Positions 42,756-53,150 are shown, numbered from the stretch's first letter. The stretch: DNA of 64,000 nt from Zhongshania sp. (GCF_029212375.1 NZ_JARGNU010000009.1:77911-141910); one strand, 5' to 3'. Made by a program: numbers and translations. Notes: generated by a model not told the origin, from the letters alone.

Positions 42756-45700
42756 GTCGCGCCCATCACGGGCGCGTGGATTGAAACTCGTCAAAGCGAA
42801 AACGCCAAAGTAAGCCACTGGGTCGCGCCCATCACGGGCGCGTGGATTGAAACCAGCTACAGCCAATGCATGTTACCTCGTTGCAAAGTCGCGCCCATCA
42901 CGGGCGCGTGGATTGAAACTTTTATTAATGCTTGTAGCAAAAGCCTCGCTAAGTCGCGCCCATCACGGGCGCGTGGATTGAAACTACGTATTCAATGGCG
43001 TAAGTTCCACACCAATAGGTCGCGCCCATCACGGGCGCGTGGATTGAAACGCCAATTAACCACAGCTCTCGGCCTCGGTTGATGTCGCGCCCATCACGGG
43101 CGCGTGGATTGAAACCCCCGTCTCTATTGTTGCTTGCAAGTAGTCGCCAGGTCGCGCCCATCACGGGCGCGTGGATTGAAACTCGATACTCTCCAGAATC
43201 GCAATCGGGACACCCCGTCGCGCCCATCACGGGCGCGTGGATTGAAACTTGCCAAATCGAATCCAAGTCGTAAGGGGCAAGGGTCGCGCCCATCACGGGC
43301 GCGTGGATTGAAACTGCCTAATCGCATTTTTAACTGCGTGCATTGCTTGTCGCGCCCATCACGGGCGCGTGGATTGAAACAAAAACTCTTCCATAATCAA
43401 CTCCAAAATATAACGTCGCGCCCATCACGGGCGCGTGGATTGAAACCCGTATGCGTTGGCATTCGGTGTTAATCGCCCCTGTCGCGCCCATCACGGGCGC
43501 GTGGATTGAAACTGTATGCCCGAACCAATACGGCTGAACATATTGCGTCGCGCCCATCACGGGCGCGTGGATTGAAACTATTAATACCGACAAAGTAACT
43601 GAAATGGTTGCTGGTCGCGCCCATCACGGGCGCGTGGATTGAAACAGCGGTTGCTGCCTCACAAACAAATCGCGAGCTGGGTCGCGCCCATCACGGGCGC
43701 GTGGATTGAAACATCGCCGCTTATACACATGCTGACACATTAACGCGTCGCGCCCATCACGGGCGCGTGGATTGAAACTTTACATCGGCTTAATTAGCGG
43801 CGACAACTGGTCGTCGCGCCCATCACGGGCGCGTGGATTGAAACACCAGAACATGAAGCTGTAAGGTTGGCCGACGCTGTCGCGCCCATCACGGGCGCGT
43901 GGATTGAAACAGAGCTTGACCGGCAGGCGTCTGAATACCTGAAAGTCGCGCCCATCACGGGCGCGTGGATTGAAACATGCTGACGGCAAGACTCGGCAGC
44001 GGTTTTTGGCGTCGCGCCCATCACGGGCGCGTGGATTGAAACACCTTATCTCGGCGTCCACGGCCACTAGGTTTATGTCGCGCCCATCACGGGCGCGTGG
44101 ATTGAAACTATCGAAGAGCAAGGTGCAGACGCGCCTGAACATGTCGCGCCCATCACGGGCGCGTGGATTGAAACTTACTTTTTTGGGTATGCGTTACAAT
44201 AACCTCGTTGTCGCGCCCATCACGGGCGCGTGGATTGAAACATAAATGTTGGATTTGCCTGTGTAGGGTTAACAGGTCGCGCCCATCACGGGCGCGTGGA
44301 TTGAAACTACGACCTTGATAAAGTTACTCGGTTTCACCAGCCGTCGCGCCCATCACGGGCGCGTGGATTGAAACGCTCTTGCTCGTAAGCTGGCGCATAC
44401 ACGCTGGTGTCGCGCCCATCACGGGCGCGTGGATTGAAACTAAATATTGGTGCGGGTCACGCAGGCTAACAACAGGTCGCGCCCATCACGGGCGCGTGGA
44501 TTGAAACTGGCGGCGTGTTGGTGGCGCGTATGCGTTGCAGGTCGCGCCCATCACGGGCGCGTGGATTGAAACATGGCGGCGTGGTGAGCGGCGCCCACGG
44601 CCTGAAGGTCGCGCCCATCACGGGCGCGTGGATTGAAACACTGCTGGCGATAAGGTTGTGCAATTCGACCCAGGTCGCGCCCATCACGGGCGCGTGGATT
44701 GAAACCAATGGCTTTAAGTCTGTGTGACCTATGGGCCACGTCGCGCCCATCACGGGCGCGTGGATTGAAACATCATACTGGGCGACAACTGATTTGCTGT
44801 AGCTGTCGCGCCCATCACGGGCGCGTGGATTGAAACGTGGGCCGCAACTGCTGAACCGCCTCAACGGCGGGTCGCGCCCATCACGGGCGCGTGGATTGAA
44901 ACAGGTTGGTACGATTGGAACGGCTGCAAACCGTATGTCGCGCCCATCACGGGCGCGTGGATTGAAACCCTTTGCATTGTGCGCTGTTGGTGTTGACCAC
45001 CAAGTCGCGCCCATCACGGGCGCGTGGATTGAAACGAAGCCGTCGAGCCTGAGCAAGTACTGGTCGATAGTCGCGCCCATCACGGGCGCGTGGATTGAAA
45101 CAATGCTAGATATTACATCGACAATCTTTAATGCTTGTCGCGCCCATCACGGGCGCGTGGATTGAAACTTGAGTAGGCGTAGCCGCTGCTACCTCCGCAG
45201 TGGTCGCGCCCATCACGGGCGCGTGGATTGAAACATGCCTTAACCCCACTTAACCAGTGCGTATTAACGTCGCGCCCATCACGGGCGCGTGGATTGAAAC
45301 TTCCTGAATTTGGGTGGCATCGCGGCAAGGCACGTCGCGCCCATCACGGGCGCGTGGATTGAAACAATATCGCGCTTTTTGTTTGACAGAGTAATGTTGT
45401 CGCGCCCATCACGGGCGCGTGGATTGAAACAGCACTGGCATGACTCTGGCGAAGACGGGATGGTGTCGCGCCCATCACGGGCGCGTGGATTGAAACCTTC
45501 GCGTTCATGTCGTTTGCTAGCAGTTGCAGGAGTCGCGCCCATCACGGGCGCGTGGATTGAAACAGCTCGAAGTAAAGATCACAGACACCACCACCCGTCG
45601 CGCCCATCACGGGCGCGTGGATTGAAACACGACATTTACCACCCCAGACCCAAACAACGGCTAGTCGCGCCCATCACGGGCGCGTGGATTGAAACGTCGG

Positions 45701-46086
45701 CAGTGCCGTCGCCGGTGCGGCTAAGCACGTCGCGCCCATCACGGGCGCGTGGATTGAAACATTGTGACTGATTCGGTGCAGCGGTATTCGGTATGTCGCG
45801 CCCATCACGGGCGCGTGGATTGAAACTATCCATAAAAAAGGGCCACAATCGCGGCCCTCTGTCGCGCCCATCACGGGCGCGTGGATTGAAACACTTTTCT
45901 CTGATGAGAGCGACAAACCTAGAGCAGGTCGCGCCCATCACGGGCGCGTGGATTGAAACAGTATGAATACAAAGGCGACGGCAACAGTCTTGAGTCGCGC
46001 CCATCACGGGCGCGTGGATTGAAACATATATAGGATAAAGCCAGCGTGGCTGCCGTTGTGTCGCGCCCACCACGGGGGATTGAAAC
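42756..46086 (+). CRISPR. Type I-C CRISPR array, 51 repeats and 50 spacers
   Basis: The 32-bp repeat starts GTCGCGCCC and ends GATTGAAAC. It contains the 7-bp stem CGCGCCC/GGGCGCG with a 5-base ATCAC loop; cleavage by Cas5c there leaves an 11-nt 5' handle. Fifty repeats, from 42756 to 46025, look identical; the last, at 46060-46086, is degenerate (27 bases, T to C at position 11 and five bases lost that include most of the right stem arm). Spacers are 33-35 bases and I saw no duplicated one. Direction follows from cas2 and the leader on the left and the degenerate repeat on the right. Reading frames across it (peptides with FNPRARDGRD or VSIHAPVMGAT) are artefacts of the repeat. Confidence 0.99.
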
Positions 46087-46185
46087 ACCTTAAGTGTAAT
46101 CCCATTGGCCTCTTCAGAAGGTCACACCAATCTTAGCTACGGTATATGACTTGCTATGAAGCTATTTTAAAGTCGTCAATTTAAG

Positions 46186-46209
46186 CGCAGGGCTCATAAA
46201 AGCCCTGCG
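46186..46209. terminator. Hairpin between the CRISPR array and the epoxide hydrolase gene
   Basis: CGCAGGGCT and AGCCCTGCG pair perfectly around CATAAA. It lies 100 bases after the last repeat and 8 bases beyond the stop of the convergent epoxide hydrolase gene. T-tracts are weak on both sides, so it may be a poor terminator for either strand. The rest of 46087-46216 shows nothing recognisable. Confidence 0.55.
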
Positions 46210-46216
46210 TTCTAAG

Positions 46217-47356
46217 TTAACGAATTTTCGCAAAGCAGCTTCGTACTTCATTAACAAAAATTTCGGGTTGTTCAAAAGCGGCAAAGTGTCCGCCTTTTTC
46301 TACTTCGTTCCAGTGAATTAGGTTTTGGTGAATGCGCTCGGCCCATTTGCGTGCGGGTCTGAATAGTTCTTTTGGAAAAATAGTGATACCGCAGGGTATG
46401 GTCATTGGTTGTGCAAAAATACTTTCAAAGCTTTCCCAGTATAAGCGGGCTGATGAGGCGCCGCTGTTAGTTAGCCAGTAGATGCTGATGTCGTCGAGCA
46501 TTTGGTCTGTTGAGAGTGCGTCTTCTGGGCGGCCGTTATTGTCGGTCCAGCGGTGGAATTTTTCGTATATCCACGCCGCTTGTGCTGCGGGGGAGTCGGC
46601 CAAACCATAGCCGACTGATTGTGGCCGCGATTTTTGGATCATGGCGTAGCCGGAGTCGGAGTCGAAATAGTATTGTATGTCGGCTAGCGCTTTTTGGTCG
46701 CGTTCGCTGAGCGATGCCAAGTCTTCTTCTGACGGTTGTGCTAGCGCCATATTAATGTGGATCGCTAGGCATTGTGGTGGGTGTATATGGCCAATTGCGC
46801 TGGTTACGCCTGAACCCCAGTCGCCGCCTTGGGCGACAAACTCTGAGTATTCTAGACGGGCCATGAGGCTGATCCACGCTTTGGCTATGCGCTCTAATCC
46901 CCAGCCGGTGCAGTTTGGTTTGCCTGAGAAACCGTAACCAGGTAGGGAGGGGATTACGAGGTGAAAGGCATCTTCCGCTTTACCGCCGTGGGCTGTGGGG
47001 TTGGTTAGCGGGCCAATAACTTTCATAAATTCGAGTATTGAGCCGGGCCAGCCGTGGGTCATGATCATGGGCATGGCGTTTTCGTGGGGCGAGCGAATGT
47101 GTAAAAAGTGTATTTCTATGCCGTCGATCTCGGTAGTGAACTGGGGGTGGGTATTTATTTCGCGTTCGCAGCGGCGCCAGTCGTATTGGTTTTGCCAGTA
47201 GTCGCACAGCGATTTTACTGCGTTTAAGGGCGCGCCTTGGCTCCAGTCGTCGACTGGCTCTTCATTTGGCCAACGGGTATTGGCGAGCCGGGCTTTAAGG
47301 TCGTCGAGTTGGGCCTGTGGTATGTCTACTTTAAAGGGCTTGATTAGATTGCTCAT
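46217..47356 (-). CDS. Epoxide hydrolase, alpha/beta hydrolase fold
   Basis: A 379-residue enzyme with the epoxide hydrolase N-terminal domain (about 1-105, FKVDIPQAQLDDLKARLANTRWP) and an alpha/beta hydrolase core. HGWPGS at 101-106 forms the oxyanion region, D179 in QGGDWGS is the nucleophile and H357 in GGHFAAFE completes the triad; the epoxide-activating Tyr residues are expected in the lid. It opens epoxides to diols, as in juvenile-hormone-epoxide-hydrolase-like enzymes. It is a single gene; the 297 bases upstream to the next gene contain a 6-bp dyad (ACCGCT 47444-47449, AGCGGT 47461-47466) and nothing else recognised. Confidence 0.92.
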   Translation of the reverse strand: MSNLIKPFKVDIPQAQLDDLKARLANTRWPNEEPVDDWSQGAPLNAVKSLCDYWQNQYDWRRCEREINTHPQFTTEIDGIEIHFLHIRSPHENAMPMIMTHGWPGSILEFMKVIGPLTNPTAHGGKAEDAFHLVIPSLPGYGFSGKPNCTGWGLERIAKAWISLMARLEYSEFVAQGGDWGSGVTSAIGHIHPPQCLAIHINMALAQPSEEDLASLSERDQKALADIQYYFDSDSGYAMIQKSRPQSVGYGLADSPAAQAAWIYEKFHRWTDNNGRPEDALSTDQMLDDISIYWLTNSGASSARLYWESFESIFAQPMTIPCGITIFPKELFRPARKWAERIHQNLIHWNEVEKGGHFAAFEQPEIFVNEVRSCFAKIR

Positions 47357-47653
47357 GCTTATTACTCATCTCTTAGTCATTATTTTGGTGTGCGTTGGCA
47401 CGTATGCGAAATAGTATTAAATCATAGTTTATGTTGCGTAGGGACCGCTATTTATAATGGAGCGGTAGCGCAGGCGTCTTCCATTATTTGCTAGGGCGCC
47501 GCTATGCAAATAAAACATATTGGGTAGCGCCTCTATAGGTGGTTTATCATGGCGGCAATGTATTCCCTTTAGGTTGATAAGCATGAGATTGGCTCGCCAC
47601 TTTATTTCTTTGCCCGCAATGCCGAGCGTCGCGCTCGCGATGCGAGGTGCCGA

Positions 47654-49096
47654 GTGCTAGCAGATTACCGCTTTGCCTTGGTAGACCTTGAAACCACGGG
47701 TGGGCAGGCGGCTCACGATCAGATTATGGAGGCGGCGGTTCGTTTGCTAGACGGCGAGCGCGAGCTTGAGTGGCAGTCGCTGCTTGATCCTGGTTGTGCG
47801 GTGCCAGCCTTTATTCAGGGCCTGACTGGTATTCACACCAGTATGGTAAGGGGCAAGCCGAGCTTTTCCGAGGTGCAAGAAACCCTGTGGTCGTATTTGG
47901 ATGAAGCTATTTTGGTGGCCCATAACGCTCGCTTTGATGCGGGGTTTTTGCGCGCTAATTTTGCGCGTGTTGGTCGCAATTATCAGCCCCGCGTGTTGTG
48001 TACCTTGAAGCTGGCGCGAACACTTTACCCCGATTGGCCGCGTCATGGCTTAGAGGCCGTTTGTGAGCGCATTGGTTTTTATTCTGAGGTTCATCACCGT
48101 GCCATGGCGGATGTGGATGCGATGAAGGCTTTTCTCGATTTCGCTCGCGCCGATAAAGGGGAGGCGGTATTTAATTTTGAAGTGGGTTTGCTGGTGGGCT
48201 TGCCGGTGCTACCGCCGTCGATTAGTCAGGCGGATGTGGATGCGATTCCCAACCAGCCGGGTATTTATCGCTTGTTGGGTGAGGCGGGGGAGTTGTTGTA
48301 TTTGGGTAGTGCCAGCGCGCTTCAGGCACAGGTGCTCAGGCATTTTGAAAATTCGGCGGCAGACAGCAAGGCCGCTAAATTGGCGCGGCGGATTTACAGC
48401 GTTGAGTGGCAGGCCTTAGCCGGAGATTTGTCTGCGGCGCTGCATTTAAGTGCGGCACTAAAATTTGAAAAGCCGCTACTGCAGCGCCGCGCTAAAGCGC
48501 TTGGCAAACCCTGTTGTGTGCGTTTTATTAGCGGCGATAACGGCGATGTACAATTGCGACTGCGGTCGGGCCTGCCAGCGAATATTGCAAAGACCGGCGA
48601 GCTTGTGGCGCTGTTTCGCGACCGCAAACACGCTAAGACTCGTATTGCCGAGTTGGCTATTGAATATCAATTATGCCTGCGGCGCTTGGGCTTGGTCGCT
48701 GACGGTGAGAAGTGTGGTTGCCGTGCCTGTGCCTTAGGTGAAGCGGCGAGCGGCATGCAGGGTGTCGCGGTTGCGGAAGCGGCGCTTGCGGGGTATTTGT
48801 ATGAGCCGTGGCCGTTTACCGAGCCGGTGTTGATTTATGAGCAGAATGCGGCGGGCGCTAGTGAGTGGCATTTGGTGGACGACTGGCGCCATTACGGCAG
48901 TTTTATTTGGGATGCGACGCTGGCGCAGTTATTTGAGCTTAGCAACCGCGCTACGCCACTGAGTTTGGCTGCCGTGGGTTCGCGCTGCGAGCAGACTAAA
49001 GAATTGCAGTATGAGCACTACCGGCTATTGCGGGCGTTTAGGGATGATTTACGGTGGTTGCCGGTATCGCAATTTACGGAGCAGAACGCTAGGTAA
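47654..49096 (+). CDS. DEDD exonuclease fused to a GIY-YIG nuclease domain
   Basis: A 480-residue protein. The N-terminal domain (about 1-170) is a DnaQ/epsilon-like 3'-5' exonuclease: FALVDLETTGG (D11, E13), VAHNARFDAGFL and HHRAMADVDAM. Then a GIY-YIG domain (about 200-280) begins NQPGIYRLLGEAGELLYLGSA, as in UvrC and Cho. The C-terminal half (about 280-480) with CGCRAC at about 355 is of unassigned function. This architecture occurs in other bacteria and suggests DNA repair. It is related to Cho-type fusions; the start is GTG at 47654 after an unremarkable upstream region. Confidence 0.85.
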   Translation: MLADYRFALVDLETTGGQAAHDQIMEAAVRLLDGERELEWQSLLDPGCAVPAFIQGLTGIHTSMVRGKPSFSEVQETLWSYLDEAILVAHNARFDAGFLRANFARVGRNYQPRVLCTLKLARTLYPDWPRHGLEAVCERIGFYSEVHHRAMADVDAMKAFLDFARADKGEAVFNFEVGLLVGLPVLPPSISQADVDAIPNQPGIYRLLGEAGELLYLGSASALQAQVLRHFENSAADSKAAKLARRIYSVEWQALAGDLSAALHLSAALKFEKPLLQRRAKALGKPCCVRFISGDNGDVQLRLRSGLPANIAKTGELVALFRDRKHAKTRIAELAIEYQLCLRRLGLVADGEKCGCRACALGEAASGMQGVAVAEAALAGYLYEPWPFTEPVLIYEQNAAGASEWHLVDDWRHYGSFIWDATLAQLFELSNRATPLSLAAVGSRCEQTKELQYEHYRLLRAFRDDLRWLPVSQFTEQNAR

Positions 49097-49209
49097 ACTC
49101 GGTCTCTACGCTTGCGCACTATTGGGGTATAATCGCCGTCAACATATGTAGTTCTAATTAATGCAGCGGCTTGCGCGTGTAGCGCGGCAGCAGATCAGTG
49201 AGATTTTTT

Positions 49210-50388
49210 ATGGCCATTTCTTCGTTTCATCCTCCACTTCGCACCTTGATGGGCCCAGGTCCTTCAGACGTACACCCACGTATTCTTGAGGCGCTGGGGC
49301 GGCCAACACTGGGGCATTTAGACCCACTGTTTGTGGGGATGATGGATGAAACCAAAACCTTGCTTAAATACGCATTTCAAACCAGCAATGAATTGACCTT
49401 GCCGATATCTGCGCCAGGTTCAGCCGGTATGGAGGCTTGCTTCGTTAATTTGCTGGAGCCAGGCGATAAGGCCTTGGTGTGTGTTAATGGCGTGTTTGGC
49501 AACCGCATGATTGAGAATGTTACTCGCTGCGGCGCCATAGCGATTCGCTTGGATTTTGCCTGGGGCACAGCAGTAGATCCGGCTGTAGTAGAGGCGGCCT
49601 TAAAAGAGCATGGCGATGTTAAAGTGCTGGCCTTTGTTCACGCCGAAACCTCGACTGGCGCCTTGAGCGATGCCGAGACGCTGTGCGGCTTAGCCAAGCA
49701 GTATGGCTGCCTGAGTATTGTCGACGCAGTTACCTCAATGGGCGGCGTGCCGCTGCTGGTAGATCAGTGGCAGGCCGATGCAGTCTACTCGGGTAGTCAA
49801 AAGTGCTTGTCTTGCACGCCAGGTTTGTCGCCAGTGACTTTTAGCCCTGCGGCGGTAGCGGCCATTAAGGCGCGTAAGCACCCAGTGCAGAGCTGGTTTT
49901 TAGACATGAATTTGATTCTTGGTTACTGGGGCGAGGGTGGCAAGCGCGCGTATCACCACACTGCACCTGTCAATGCGTTGTACGGCTTGCATGAGTCGCT
50001 GGTGATGCTGCAAGAAGAAGGCTTAGAGAATGCGTGGCAGCGTCACGCCATCATGCACAGGGCTTTGGCGGCGGGCCTAGAGAGCTTGGGTGTTGAATTT
50101 GTGGTGGCGGCTGAGCAGCGCTTGCCGCAGCTTAATAGTGTTTATATTCCGGCGGGTGTAGACGACGCCGCAACGCGTCAGTATTTGTTGGCCAATCACA
50201 ATTTAGAGATCGGTGCTGGCTTGGGCGATCTCGCTGGCAAGGTTTGGCGTATTGGCTTGATGGGCTATAGTGCAAAACCAGAGAATATTCGTTTGTTATT
50301 GTCGGCATTAGCCGCTGCCATGCAGGCTCAAGGCTATGAGTGTGACGCTCAGGCGGCGCTTGCTGCGGCCGATGCGGTGCTGGCGTAA
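49210..50388 (+). CDS. PLP-dependent aminotransferase, alanine-glyoxylate/serine-pyruvate type
   Basis: A 392-residue class V aminotransferase. GPGPSDVHPRILEALGRPTLGHLDP at the N terminus is typical of alanine-glyoxylate aminotransferases; SGSQKCLSCTPGLSP contains the PLP lysine (K198), and HHTAPVNALYGLHESL follows the core. Likely substrates are alanine, serine or glyoxylate; the phosphoserine aminotransferase role belongs to serC further on. The ATG at 49210 is taken rather than the GTG at 49198. Confidence 0.9.
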   Translation: MAISSFHPPLRTLMGPGPSDVHPRILEALGRPTLGHLDPLFVGMMDETKTLLKYAFQTSNELTLPISAPGSAGMEACFVNLLEPGDKALVCVNGVFGNRMIENVTRCGAIAIRLDFAWGTAVDPAVVEAALKEHGDVKVLAFVHAETSTGALSDAETLCGLAKQYGCLSIVDAVTSMGGVPLLVDQWQADAVYSGSQKCLSCTPGLSPVTFSPAAVAAIKARKHPVQSWFLDMNLILGYWGEGGKRAYHHTAPVNALYGLHESLVMLQEEGLENAWQRHAIMHRALAAGLESLGVEFVVAAEQRLPQLNSVYIPAGVDDAATRQYLLANHNLEIGAGLGDLAGKVWRIGLMGYSAKPENIRLLLSALAAAMQAQGYECDAQAALAAADAVLA

Positions 50389-50466
50389 ATTTAGTGCTGG
50401 TAGAATTCCGTGCAGTGGCGAATTATCTGCTAATCTTCAATTGTCTTTATCGATGAGTGCTTTGAT

Positions 50467-51324
50467 GTGAGTGTAGCCGTGAGTGAAAGGAATCCCCTGA
50501 TAGAGCAGATTCGTAGCGATTTGCTGCAGGCAATCGAGAATGATTCGATTGTGCTGCCGACCTTACCGGAGGTTGCCTTAGAAATTCGTGAGGCGGCCAG
50601 CGACCCCGAAGTCAACATTGGTATGCTGGCGACGATTATTGAGAACGACAGCTCAATAGCGGCCAGAATTTTGCGGGTTGCCAATAGCTCGTTACTCCGT
50701 GGCTTGCAGCCGATCAATGATGTTAAAGGCGCAATTGGCCGGATTGGTTTGGGCTATACCAGCACCTTGGTAACAACCTTGGCCATGCAGCAAATTTTTC
50801 TGTCTACCAAAGAGTCGCTGAATCAGCGTATGCGCAGTATTTGGGTGCAAAGCACTGATGTTGCAGCGATCTCACACACCTTGGCTAAATCACAGCTGCA
50901 CCTCAAACCTGAGTTGGCAACCCTTGCGGGTATTATCCACCAGATTGGCGCGCTGCCCATTTTGTCTTACGCGGTTGGTCGGGGCTTTTTGCGCGATCAC
51001 CCCGAGCTATTGGATCAAGCGCTGTTAAGTTTAAGTCCGGAAGTGGGGCGTCGTATTTTAGAGGTATGGGGCTTTGCCGACGAGTTGGTTGCTGTGCCCG
51101 AGGGCTGCGCTGACTTTAAGCGTGACGTTAAAGTGGCCGATTATGCTGATATTGTGACCGTGGCTAGGCTGCAGACCTATATAGGAACTGAGCACCCCTT
51201 GGCCTCGGTAGACTGGGCAGAAGTAGGCGCATTTGCGCGCTTAGGTCTGCCGGTAATTCCGGGTGAGGGCGACGAAGCCTATCAGCAGCAAATTGAACTA
51301 ATGCAGGGTTTGCTGCGCGACTGA
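50467..51324 (+). CDS. HDOD domain signalling protein
   Basis: A 285-residue single-domain HDOD protein. The hallmarks are ENDSIVLPTLPEVALEIREAASDP and IENDSSIAARILRVANSSLLRG, then INDVKGAIGRIGLGYTSTLV and HTLAKSQ..LAGIIHQIGALPIL. HDOD proteins lack HD phosphodiesterase activity and act as scaffolds in signalling, motility and competence regulation. The start is GTG at 50467, with an in-frame GTG at 50479 as alternative. It is not part of an operon. Confidence 0.88.
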   Translation: MSVAVSERNPLIEQIRSDLLQAIENDSIVLPTLPEVALEIREAASDPEVNIGMLATIIENDSSIAARILRVANSSLLRGLQPINDVKGAIGRIGLGYTSTLVTTLAMQQIFLSTKESLNQRMRSIWVQSTDVAAISHTLAKSQLHLKPELATLAGIIHQIGALPILSYAVGRGFLRDHPELLDQALLSLSPEVGRRILEVWGFADELVAVPEGCADFKRDVKVADYADIVTVARLQTYIGTEHPLASVDWAEVGAFARLGLPVIPGEGDEAYQQQIELMQGLLRD

Positions 51325-51386
51325 TAAGCGCAGTGCGCAGCGTGGCGTAAATACCTTAGCTGCGCATACCGTTAACGGGGAATGCC

Positions 51387-52145
51387 TTAACTAAGAAAAC
51401 CGCCGTCAACGGTGATGCTGCTGCCGGTGGTATAGCTAGCGGCATTGGACGCGAGATAAACCACTGCGCCGGTCATTTCTTCGGGCTGGGCAACGCGATT
51501 TAGCGGCACATCTTTTAAAACGCTCTCGCGAATGTCATCGTTTTTCACTAGGGTTGATGCAAATCGGGTGTCAGTTAGCCCCGGCAATAAGGCGTTAACC
51601 CTAACTCCCATGCTCGCGCATTCCTTGGCAAAGGACTGGGTCATGGCGATAACCGCCGCTTTAGATATTGAATAAATCCCCTGTAGTGCCCCCGGTTTTA
51701 CTCCGTTGATTGACGCGACATTAATCACGCTGCCCCCGCCATTCTTGGCCATTAATTTAATACCCAGTGACGACATAAAAAAGTAGCCGCGAATATTCAC
51801 GTCGATGGTTTTATTAAAGGCGCCGAGGTCGGTGTCGGTAATATGGCCAAAATAGGGATTGGCTGCGGCGTTATTAACCAGAACATCTAGGCGACCATGC
51901 TTGGCGTCTATTGCTGCGAATATGGCTTCAATCTGCGCCATTTCGCCAATATGGCAGGCCATGGCTTCGGCGCTACCGTTGTTGCTGCGAATTTCTTCGG
52001 CAACCCGTTCACAATCGGCAATTTTTCGGCTGGCGACAATAATATGGGCGCCATGGCTGGCCAGCGCTTTGCAAATGGCTTCGCCAATACCGCGACTGCC
52101 ACCAGTGACAAGGGCGATTTTATTGCTGAGATCAAAGTTCGACAT
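51387..52145 (-). CDS. Short-chain dehydrogenase/reductase
   Basis: A 252-residue classical SDR. The NAD(P)-binding loop TGGSRGIG is at 14-21, NNAAANPYFG in the NNAG position, the catalytic Ser in INVASING, and YSISK (Tyr about 152) with Lys. The C terminus ends TGSSITVDGGFLS, as in FabG-like SDRs that oxidise or reduce acyl or secondary alcohol groups. Its substrate is not defined by neighbours. Confidence 0.9.
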   Translation of the reverse strand: MSNFDLSNKIALVTGGSRGIGEAICKALASHGAHIIVASRKIADCERVAEEIRSNNGSAEAMACHIGEMAQIEAIFAAIDAKHGRLDVLVNNAAANPYFGHITDTDLGAFNKTIDVNIRGYFFMSSLGIKLMAKNGGGSVINVASINGVKPGALQGIYSISKAAVIAMTQSFAKECASMGVRVNALLPGLTDTRFASTLVKNDDIRESVLKDVPLNRVAQPEEMTGAVVYLASNAASYTTGSSITVDGGFLS

Positions 52146-52323
52146 GATTTTTCCTTATTTTTTATTCGCGGAGTTAACGCAAAGAGCGTTGATTGCCATG
52201 CGCCTTTGTAAGCTTTTACGGCTCATGGGTAAATGCTTAGCTACTTATTGCGGTTATTGATAGGGAAAATAGGCTTCATTGAACGATGAGCTTAGGGGAG
52301 CTTGGTGGGTTTGTCTAAGGGCG

Positions 52324-52346
52324 CTGCGCTCGTGAATCGAGCGCAG
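52324..52346. repeat. Perfect hairpin between two SDR genes
   Basis: CTGCGCTCG and CGAGCGCAG flank TGAAT. It lies 26 bases beyond the yciK stop on the minus strand and may be a weak terminator or mRNA stabiliser; no T-tract follows on that strand. The rest of 52146-52371 shows nothing. Confidence 0.5.
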
Positions 52347-52371
52347 CCGAATGTCAATTTATTGGCGGGGC

Positions 52372-53136
52372 TTATGGTTTAGGCTGAGCGTCAAACTGCT
52401 GGCCGTTCACTGCGCGGCTGGCATCGCTCATTAAATATAAATACAGCGGCATAATTGCCTCGGGTAGCGGATTGTCCTGTGGGTTTTCGCCTGGGTAGGC
52501 GGTGCGGCGCATCACAGTTTGGGTGGCGCCGGGGTTGATAGTGTTTACTCGAGTGTTGTTTAGCTCAAACTCTTCGTCGGCCAAAACCTGCATAAAACCT
52601 TCGGTAGCAAATTTAGAGACCGCATAGGCGCCCCAAAAAGCGCGACCTTTGCGACCGACGCTGGATGAGGTTAGCACAACAGAGGCCGAGTCGGCTGCGG
52701 CCAGCATGGGCAGTAGGGCTTGGGTCATCATGAACGCAGCGGTGATATTGACATGCAATACATCGTCCCAACTGTCGACAGTGGTCTGTGCCAGCGTGCG
52801 GCGCTGGCCGAGTATGCCCGCGTTGTGGAGTAGGCCGTCAAGGCGACCGAATTCCCGCTCAATGGTATTGGCCAGCTCTTCGTAATCTTTCATTACCGCG
52901 CCGCGCAAATGCACTGGGTAAATAGCGGCTTGGGGGTAGCCCGCAGCTTCAATTTCGTCGTAGACCGCTTCGAGTTTTTCTACGGTGCGGCCTAATAAAA
53001 TAACGGTGGCGCCGTGTTCGGCAAAACTCAGCGCGGCAGCGCGGCCAATGCCGTCGCCGGCACCGGTGACGAGAATAGTTTTACCGGCAAGGCATTTGGG
53101 GGTGGCGTTGAAATCACTGGGCAGGCTTAAGGGCAC
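52372..53136 (-). CDS. yciK: YciK-family short-chain oxidoreductase
   Basis: A 254-residue SDR: TGAGDGIG near 25-32 (cofactor loop), HNAGILGQRRTL in the NNAG position, VVLTSSSVGRKGRAFWGAYAVSKFATEGF with Ser, Tyr and Lys. This is the YciK group, which in Pseudomonas-like genomes sits next to mupP. Its substrate is unknown. A 14-base gap separates it from mupP on the same strand, so they are co-transcribed. Confidence 0.9.
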   Translation of the reverse strand: MPLSLPSDFNATPKCLAGKTILVTGAGDGIGRAAALSFAEHGATVILLGRTVEKLEAVYDEIEAAGYPQAAIYPVHLRGAVMKDYEELANTIEREFGRLDGLLHNAGILGQRRTLAQTTVDSWDDVLHVNITAAFMMTQALLPMLAAADSASVVLTSSSVGRKGRAFWGAYAVSKFATEGFMQVLADEEFELNNTRVNTINPGATQTVMRRTAYPGENPQDNPLPEAIMPLYLYLMSDASRAVNGQQFDAQPKP

Positions 53137-53150
53137 AGAATATCCTCGGG

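Noticed and set aside
42750-46088. Many open frames of 60-205 codons on both strands across the CRISPR array
   Set aside because: Their peptides repeat FNPRARDGRD, VSIHAPVMGAT, APITGAWIET or SRPSRARGLK, which is the repeat unit read in different frames.
46217-47356. Epoxide hydrolase as part of the CRISPR locus
   Set aside because: It is on the opposite strand, convergent with the array, and belongs to an ordinary metabolic family.
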